Made by a program: the position numbers and the translations under genes. Positions 57,070 to 64,000 of a DNA stretch of 64,000 nt are shown piece by piece (within the stretch, counting starts at the first letter, position 1; each line of letters begins with the position of its first letter). Below the pieces are notes generated by a model that saw nothing but the letters and a program-made list of their open reading frames with translations, was not told the origin of the DNA and searched no databases. The stretch is taken from assembly GCA_951640195.1 (NCBI GenBank), contig OX621168.1, positions 2,225,696-2,289,695 on the forward strand. The letters are read 5' to 3'. Source of the stretch: Porpolomopsis calyptriformis (lineage: Eukaryota; Basidiomycota; Agaricomycetes; Agaricales; Hygrophoraceae).

Positions 57070-58435
57070 ATGGCACCTACAACCGAGGAAAAACAATGGA
57101 AATCTGCAAAAGTCGTAGAATACCTCGAGGTTCCTAATCCAAATGATGGTGAGATATCACCTATGCCTTGTTCTATTTGTTCCGAATCAAAACTTTATAG
57201 GCTCTCCTTGCAAATTCGTTAAGAATGACTTGTAAGTGTTTATCGTTAATGCTTGAATAGTAGTCATTTGATTATTTCCCTCAAACACAGCTGCCTCATC
57301 CGTCACCTTGGCCTCCATGCAAAGGAAGAAAATAATATTATAATGGATGACTACTGGAAAGGTTTGATCCTACAAATAAGAAAAACTACTAAGGTGATAC
57401 ACCTGCTCAAGCTACCCTACCCAATGTTGACAATGTGCTTTAGAACAAGTATCTTGCTAAGGTTTCATGGATGTATACAGCCAAGCAGTTGTTGGAGAGA
57501 AGTGATGTTAAGGCTGATACTAAAAGGTTGTATCTCAAAACCTACTCCTTCTCCTGTCACTCTATGTTCTTCTTACTCTTGACAGGTATATAAACACATT
57601 TGGAAAGCAAGAGCTGTGTGGCTCTGATTCTACAGATATCATTGATGCGCAAGCCTTGGAAGGTGAGGGTTATTATATCGAGAAGCAGATATAAAAGAAT
57701 GAATTGAACTGAACTGAAAATTAAACTGTAGATACAATCGACATTGTTATTATTAAAAATCAGATTGAAGATCAACCTCCAGTAACCGCGTATTACATGC
57801 GGTAAGCTTGACGATAATACCAACCCATCTATTATACTAAAATTTCTATTAGATACTTCTGGGATGGGCATAGGCAGGCATTGAAGGTGCATTCATTGAA
57901 CTAAACATATACCCTGTAGTAATCTATTGGGTGGTAGGGCGAGCCAGAAATATGTGGCGCAACTCACTGTTATTCACTTTGGTCCCCCGATACAGAGGAA
58001 CAACGCTACTGCTGGTCCTGCAAAAGATGGTCCCATCTTACTTGCCTAGGAACCCCTGCCAACATTACCCAGCAGCAGTATCTTAACAATCTCTATGCTA
58101 TAGAGAAGTTTGCCGACACCCCAAAAATTATACTTCAAGTTGCTTTCCAACCCACAGCTAGGGGAGGTCTCACTTATTTTACAGCCGGAAATATTAGGAT
58201 CGTGAACAAGGCTAGAAAGTTGCTTTCTTCACAGGAACGCAGTGTCGTCCAAGCCTCTGGATGGATAGCTGCTCACCTCATTGAGGAGTCTCGGTTAAAT
58301 ATGATAGACACTGACTGGGAAAACTGGCTTGAGGCAGAATTCGGCATAGATAACACAGACTCTTATGAGCCATTAGTCGTTACAGACCAAACATACTATA
58401 CTTGCCCTCGGTGTAGCTCAGATTTGCTTATTTGA
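57070..58435 (+). CDS. BAH domain plus PHD-like zinc finger protein (chromatin reader)
   Basis: About eight exons with introns of 45-65 nt splice into one open frame of about 335 aa. The N-terminal part has VVEYLEVPNPNDGSPCKFVK. A BAH-like core follows: DDYWKGLILQIRKT, KYLAKVSWMYTAKQLLERSD, YINTFGKQELCGSDSTDIID, matching BAH features (W-YR/Y, then ELxxSDHxDII). A zinc finger of PHD type comes next, EICGATHCYSLW...RYCWSCKRWSHLTCLG. The C-terminal helical region ends in a Cys pair, YYTCPRCSSDLLI, TGA 58433-58435. BAH-PHD proteins read histone marks and often sit in silencing complexes. It ends 72 bp before the sirtuin in the same direction, so the genes may be co-regulated. Confidence 0.72.
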
Positions 58436-58507
58436 TACCTTACCATTCTTCTAGCTTATCTAATACCTACTATCCTTCACCGTGTTACTGCTAAAAACTC
58501 AGCTATT

Positions 58508-59658
58508 ATGTTCCCCTCCACTATAAAACAAAGTGCAACAGATCTAATGGATGGAATACTGAAAGCAAAGAGAATCGTCGTGCTCTGTGGTAAATCGACC
58601 CATCATCATGTTTCATTGAAATACTTACCTACTCTCTAGGAGCAGGAATATCCGTGGCTGCAGGTATTCCATGTTTTAGAGGACCAGACGGCTTATATAC
58701 TGGCAACGCACTATCTGGATTTACCGGAGTCAACCTGACTGATCTGCTTACTAGCTCATCCCTCGTAGTGAGAAATATATGTTCAAGTGAGGATTAGTTG
58801 ACCAAGTTAATGTTCTAGACCCAAAAGCAACAATCACTGCATTGTCAGCTCATTGCCACCCTTGCTGAGAAAGCGGCGATCGCACAACCCACTGCCTTCC
58901 ACCATTTCCTTCGTGCTCTAGACCTCCAAGGAGTGTTACTCCGTGTTTACACTCAAAATATTGATGGTTTGGAGCTCAAGGCTGGGTTACATATGTCCTC
59001 AGAAATTCACCCCAGTGATGGACCAGCCCGATGCATTCCATTGCATGGATCCCTAGAGGAACTACGATGCCCTGGCTGCTCCTCCATTTTTATCCTCGAA
59101 CCATACTACCCCTCTTTGAAAGAGGGCCAACTACCAGAATGCACTGAATGTCAAATCAATATGGAAAAGAGGGTAGAGCAGGGCAAACGCAGAACGACTG
59201 TGCCTCGACTCCGACCCAATATCATTCTTTACGGAGAACCACATCCTCGAGGAGAAGAAATAGCAAACGTGCAGCAAAATGATCTTGGGTTAACTACCAC
59301 CCCCAGTCGCCAACTAGATCTTCTCCTTGTGGTTGGCACTAGCTTGAAAGTGAAGGGTACTACTGACTTTATCAAGCAGTCCGCTAGAATCTTAGCAAAA
59401 AATTCCCCCAAATCCAGTTTACAAGCATCGCCTCAAGTTATATATCTCAATAATACCTTTACAAACACAGCTACGTGGGCTGGTATATTCGACGCTTGGA
59501 TAGACATGGACTGTGAAGAGTTTGCACGGTTGGCATTGAAAAGGATGGAGGAGATGATTGCGTCAGGTGAAATGCTCGAAAGCAACCACACTCAGGTTCA
59601 GGTTCTCTATGGAGACAGAAAGCTTAACTACAGACCATCATGGAGGTTATGGTCTTGA
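58508..59658 (+). CDS. Sirtuin (Sir2-family NAD+-dependent deacylase)
   Basis: Three exons, 58508-58589, 58640-58764 and 58819-59658, total 1,047 nt (348 aa), all open. Motifs in order: IVVLCGAGISVAAGIPCFRG (NAD-binding GAGIS...FRG), VYTQNIDGLE (TQNIDxL) and the catalytic-type HG in CIPLHGSLEELRCPGC. The zinc site is CPGC...CTEC, followed by RPNIILYGEPHPRG, VVGTSLKVKG and VIYLNN. The VGTSLKVKG form and length resemble fungal Hst3/Hst4-type sirtuins, which act on histone H3 acetyl marks. In this position it could act in subtelomeric silencing. No damage seen. Confidence 0.92.
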
Positions 59659-60194
59659 TAAAATTACTGAATTAGCATCTATTACGCTGCATGCATGTCG
59701 CATCAAACTTTCCACAAATATTAATCAACTTGTATTGCTGCATTCCAAGCTAGTTACTATATAAGTCTACTACATACGATTTGTGCTAAACCTGTGTAGA
59801 CATGTTGAGCTGTGTGCAGGTGTAAATTAGCAAGTTCACATGCGCCACTCCCATCCCATTTTGGTATGCAAATGTGATGTCACGCATAACATATCAAGTT
59901 GCTTTGATACTGTATTGATTAACTCCCAGCTATCTTGTCTGTGTATGCGTGAATATCAACTAGCTGTTATGTACTTATGAAGTGATGTGCTATGAAGTGA
60001 TGTGTGAGGAGCCTAAGTAGTGATCAAGAGCTGTGACTCACACACGAAACTACTTCCAGCACCACAATGGCTATACGCATGCGATTGAATGAATGCTTAT
60101 TTTTTCACCACATCTAGATAAATTTTATGCTGATTATCTTGTTTTCATGCAGTTATCCACCCACCCCCAAATGTAACTACCCTTGGAACCAAAT
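59659..60194. other. Intergenic region, nothing recognised
   Basis: 536 bp without a supported gene. A 3' splice-like TTCATGCAG at about 60146 leaves open a short upstream exon for the next gene. Confidence 0.5.
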
Positions 60195-61277
60195 GATGTG
60201 TTCTTCTCGATGCTTGGATGCGGATAATAATCGGTGGTCGAACGATCGCTCTCCTGTTCCACCAAGCGACACCATCTGGCTCTTTGAGGAAATCAGCCAC
60301 CCTTTCACACAACCTGACTTGACCCTCAAATTGAACCAGCAAAAGCAGATCATTTTACATGCTTTTTGCAAAAGCAGAAACAAACATCGACACTACACTC
60401 TCCCTCTATCGACCACACTTCAGATCGCTCTTCTTGACCTTGAATACTGGGCGAATGTTGCTAACCCTCATCCCAGTGCAAATCGTATCACACGTTACCT
60501 GGAAAGGCTCAGGTCTGATCTCTGGGTTGAGTTATCACAAAACCACGGCAGCTTTGGCTCTAGCTTCCAACCTAAAACGACAATACCGTGGGCAGTTAGA
60601 ATGAATCACTTTTTTGGCCACTCTTTCTTCGGCAGACGGGAGTACCTTCAGAAATGCAAGGCAAATGGGTGGACTCCATACACCCATGAAGACCCAACCT
60701 TATACCGTAAGAGGCAGCTTCTGCATACACAAGCTTCCCTTATCTCATCATGCTTTCCAATTCAAACTACATAGAATGGCATACTTTATTCGAAACCCAT
60801 ACAAACTGGCTAAGCAGGGGGTTCCAGCTATGTCTCCAGCAGCTAGAATCACACATGAAACCTCCCCGGTTTGACAGAGGGCACTCTGTGACCTGTGCGC
60901 TTGCTTTGTTCCTTGGAGTTAACGGTGAGAGTAAATGAAATCAACATCTTGGCTTAGGGATGCTCTAATGCTATATGCTTCTCTTTGCTACTGGCATCAA
61001 TGAAAATACAGCCCAACAGTGGGCTAACGATGTTCAGGAGAAGAATATCAACCCAGATTCCCATGGATACGGTGTAAATACATCATCACCTACCCATGAG
61101 GCTGATCTTGGGTAGGTCTGTAAGACACACATGGTTCACATTCACTCATTGTGATCATTTAGTATTTCACAGCTAGCAATGAATCTTTCAGCTGATAATG
61201 ATCAGCCAGTGGGATCCCATGGTGCATTTCATTCAGATGAATTTACCAAGCTGATACTGATCCAAGATCCAAGCTGA
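60195..61277 (+). CDS. Unrecognised protein, paralogue of the N-terminus of the JmjC gene
   Basis: Likely start at ATG 60195 (MMCSSRCLDADNNRW) or further upstream. Exon 1 runs to about 60708, followed by EWHTLFETHTNWLSRGFQLC, then QQWANDVQEKNINPDSHGYG, then LAMNLSADNDQPVGSHGAFH, ending TGA 61275-61277. The block RYLERLRSDLWVELSQ...WAVRMNHFFGHSFFGRREY...CKANGWTPYTHEDPTLY aligns with YLQNLCLAVQHELW...WAVRVYHSFGHSQTGRQLY...CKNENRLPYEDDDPTQYG in the neighbouring gene at 61765, including intron placement just after DPTxY. Here no JmjC domain follows. Function unknown. Confidence 0.6.
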
Positions 61278-61764
61278 GATAGAGGGGGGGCAGCCTCAAT
61301 TCTCCGATAACAGTGTTACCATTCCTCCACGATTCGAAAGGAAGATGAAGACGAAGATGAAGACGAAGATGATAATGAAAGTTTCTTGATGTTTTTTGTT
61401 TTTTTACATGCGAACAGCAGCTGCAAGTTACCATGGGACTTACAGATCATTGTAGCCACCTTTCCTCAGCGGTATACCTCACACCTCCACAATCTGTATC
61501 CTTCACTTCAATAAATTATAATGAGGATGATGGTTTTCACCGTAATATTTATAACTCCTTCAACCAGATGAAGGAGTAGTGGAATGAATCAAATGGCAAA
61601 GAAAATGTCAGGGCTTCTTTGTCACCCTCAAACTTGAGAATACGGCATTCATTTATAGCACATGATCTAATCCAAGTCCTGGATAGAATCATATCGTCTT
61701 TGTAGCTTTCAAACTCTTTAATCGAATAAATACCCACGTGACCCCCACACATACGTTCATTATC
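61278..61764. other. Intergenic, with a (GAAGATGAAGAC)n short repeat at about 61340-61372
   Basis: 487 bp with no supported gene on either strand apart from short frames. The 12-bp purine-rich repeat occurs about 2.5 times. Confidence 0.5.
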
Positions 61765-63811
61765 ATGGCCACCCAACCGATAGCCAACAAAGAAGGAGAG
61801 CTATTTGATGATGAGGCTTTATGGCCAGCCAAGACATCCACCCTCTTGAATAAACCGTCCAATTTCTGGCGCTTCTCAGAATTATCGACCCAAACAACAT
61901 TCAAGCTCTTTTTCTACCACAACAACTCACTGCGATCTCGCGAAATACACATCCATTACCGCTCTATCCTTGCTTTCCTTGACCTGAGTCATCGCCACAG
62001 CTGCCTTGAAGCAGAGAACCAGGTACGACATGCAGGACGAATCAAACAGTACCTCCAGAACCTCTGTTTGGCCGTGCAGCATGAGTTGTGGTTTGAGGAT
62101 CGTAAACTGCTCACTCAAGCATCATTGCGATTGAAGACGGTGAAGCAATGGGCCGTCAGAGTCTACCATTCATTTGGACACTCTCAAACAGGTCGCCAAC
62201 TCTATGCCGATCGTTGCAAAAACGAGAACCGTCTGCCTTATGAAGATGACGATCCGACTCAATATGGTGAGTAATCTTATCAATATTGGGTGCAACAGCT
62301 GATATTAAATCGCTCACTGAAGATTGGAAGAGTCACATATCCAGGGTCGTGTCATTTGGGAACGAGATGCTTGCGACCGACACTTGGTCAGACTCTCCAG
62401 CGACGGCTGGCACTTCAAGCGATGCCGCTCAAGAGAAATCTGACTCGCTGCAATATCTTATTGCGATCGGATTCATCAACCATCCCAATGAACTGGGCCA
62501 AGGAGTGAGCGCCGCTAGTCTTCCCCAAAAACGATCTTTGTCCGATGATGAAGAACCCACGAGTCGAAAAAAACATCAACCAGCTACGATATCTGGTATG
62601 TGAAGTTATTCGCATCGCATCATCCTTATGAAGAAGAAGATAACGCATAACATCAGCACCCCTCACCCAGAATAAGCACGACTACTTTACTTCGTTGAGG
62701 GGAGTGAACTTTCCCCAGGACGCATCCTCGATTCAATGGGCCAATGGGTCGCAAACCGTACTTCCATGGGTTCACGTTCCGGGCCATCAAAATGCAGTCC
62801 GTCCATCATTTTGTGCTCGTTCTTGATCAGCTAACTGAAGCTTTGTTAAGGACGCTAAATTAGTTGAGGTGCTTGCCAAATCACCTGATGGTTCATCTGC
62901 AACCCATTCGATAAACAACTGGGACTTGGATGAAACTAACTATGTCGTTATCCCACCAAGAGAACCTTCCCAACCACTTCATGCCATCGATGAAGCTGTG
63001 CGACTCCATCTCGCTAATCAGCGATGCATTATATTACAGGGTCAACATCTTGAAGGTCCAGAGACGTTTTGTAAGGAGGAGATCGAGGCAGCAAGGGGTC
63101 CATTAAGCCAGCCAGTTCAGTGGCATGGTACGTAAAATCCATCTCTACGATTACTGTGGTTTAATATTGTATAGACGCAAGATTGCGTGCAGTCGGTAGG
63201 TCCAAGAAGGAGTCAGATGGCATCATCCACAGCCACTCTTCCCTGGGGGAGTTTATCGAGGCATCTGAGGATGTAGACATCTGTGGAAATATCCTGGATG
63301 CCCCTTCACTGAGAAATGCCGCCCCCTCTATTATATGGTAAGAGTGCTGAGAGCTTGTACATTGGCTTATTTCAACAAGTAACCTTAACAGTCGAATAAG
63401 TGACGAAGCACTCGCATTCCAGCTCACAAAACATGAATCATTCGCGAAGTTTTGGAAGCACCCTCCAAAGGACAAGTCGAAGCATCACAAGATGCCGAAT
63501 ACTCGACAAGAACTAGTCCTTCCAGGGCCACAGGTTATTCGGATGTGCACCTGGCAAATGATGCAGTGGAACCTGCTGACGCATGCTGGCTTCGTAACAT
63601 TCCCCCACAAGGATGCTAACGGCTTGTGTACCTGGATCTATGCGCACGCCGGGATAAAAATTTGGGCCATTATTCGACCTAGATACACAAAAAGTCACAA
63701 CTCCCGGAACAAGTTGCGCAGCCTGCACAAGGATATTTGCTTCAGTCAACTACACCAACTGAATCAACATGCTCAGATTTTCACGACGTTTCTTTCTGCA
63801 GGGGAGATTCT
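61765..63811 (+). pseudogene. JmjC-domain protein cut off by the telomere
   Basis: Starts ATG 61765 (MATQPIANKEGELFDDEALW). Five to six exons splice in one open frame: the family block WAVRVYHSFGHSQTGRQLYA, then DWKSHISRVVSFGNEMLATD, NKHDYFTSLRGVNFPQDASS, NNWDLDETNYVVIPPREPSQ, LANQRCIILQGQHLEGPETF. The JmjC part follows: MCTWQMMQWNLLTHAGFVTF, PHKDANGLCTWIYAHAGIKI and WAIIRP. HKD supplies the first Fe(II)-binding His and Asp. The last exon ends FTTFLSAGEIL with donor GTAAGT at 63812. The next exon, which in JmjC proteins carries the second Fe-binding His, is replaced by telomere repeats. It should therefore be inactive as a demethylase or hydroxylase. Confidence 0.78.
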
Positions 63812-63870
63812 GTAAGTTTTTATATTATTAACGCTCTAAAAATTGATTACTCATGCTCATATATTGATTC

Positions 63871-64000
63871 TTAGGGTTAGGTTAGGTTAGGTTAGGGTTA
63901 GGTTAGGGTTAGGTTAGGTTAGGGTTAGGGTTAGGTTAGGTTAGGGTTAGGTTAGGTTAGGGTTAGGTTAGGTTAGGTTAGGTTAGGTTAGGGTTAGGTA
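63871..64000 (+). repeat. Telomeric repeat tract, mixed TTAGG and TTAGGG units
   Basis: From 63871 the tract parses without remainder into 24 units, 8 TTAGGG and 16 TTAGG, in irregular order, ending TA at the window edge. The G-rich strand runs 5'-3' toward the right, the correct orientation for a right chromosome end. The first unit overlaps the CTTAG acceptor of the JmjC gene's last intron. Confidence 0.95.

Overview
This is a 64 kb chromosome end from a filamentous basidiomycete, most likely an Agaricomycete. The evidence is short GT-AG introns of about 47-60 nt in nearly every gene, basidiomycete-typical families (DUF6699, DUF6532, RBR-RRM-CCCH ligase, Harbinger with a Myb-like partner), Ty1/copia elements, and a telomeric tract at the right edge. 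I cannot name the species from the sequence.

Layout, left to right. 1-850: the 3' end of an ABCG transporter. 967-8793: an old Ty1/copia element on the minus strand with 207-bp LTRs and a CTTTG target-site duplication. It is broken by three nested insertions, each with its own target-site duplication. 8799-12835: decayed sequence that includes a degenerate AIG1-like GTPase. 12836-20640: the most orderly, euchromatic part, with an RBR E3 ligase, two related DUF6699 genes, a CCDC124/Lso2-type ribosome factor and a calcipressin. 22010-24897: a two-gene PIF/Harbinger transposon. 25640-30590: a DUF6532 relic, a truncated copia fragment and a flavin monooxygenase. 30800-48960: a patchwork of broken housekeeping genes (NUP53, group III histidine kinase, ERG24, TRAPPC11, an MFS transporter, RPN7). 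It is built around a 3.12-kb direct duplication whose two copies are truncated on opposite sides. 49000-51520: AT-rich DNA, palindromes and a satellite array of about 145 bp period. 51573-63811: a subtelomeric gene cluster that looks intact and dense. 63871-64000: a telomere made of mixed TTAGG and TTAGGG units.

The subtelomeric cluster is the most interesting region. It holds a giant unrecognised nuclear-looking protein of about 1,660 aa, divergently transcribed across 129 bp from a BAH-PHD protein. A sirtuin follows directly in tandem, then two paralogous genes, the second of which carries a JmjC domain. All encode chromatin readers or erasers, or lie beside them. The telomere begins exactly at the acceptor of an intron in the JmjC gene, so that gene was cut by chromosome breakage and healed.

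Across the left 48 kb, many otherwise readable genes carry in-frame TGA, TAG or TAA codons at places where the family has Arg or Gln. The two copia LTRs differ almost only at decayed CpG sites. This points to strong C-to-T pressure (methyl-CpG deamination or a RIP-like process) in this region. All gene models were spliced by eye. Function calls rest on recognised motifs, not database searches.
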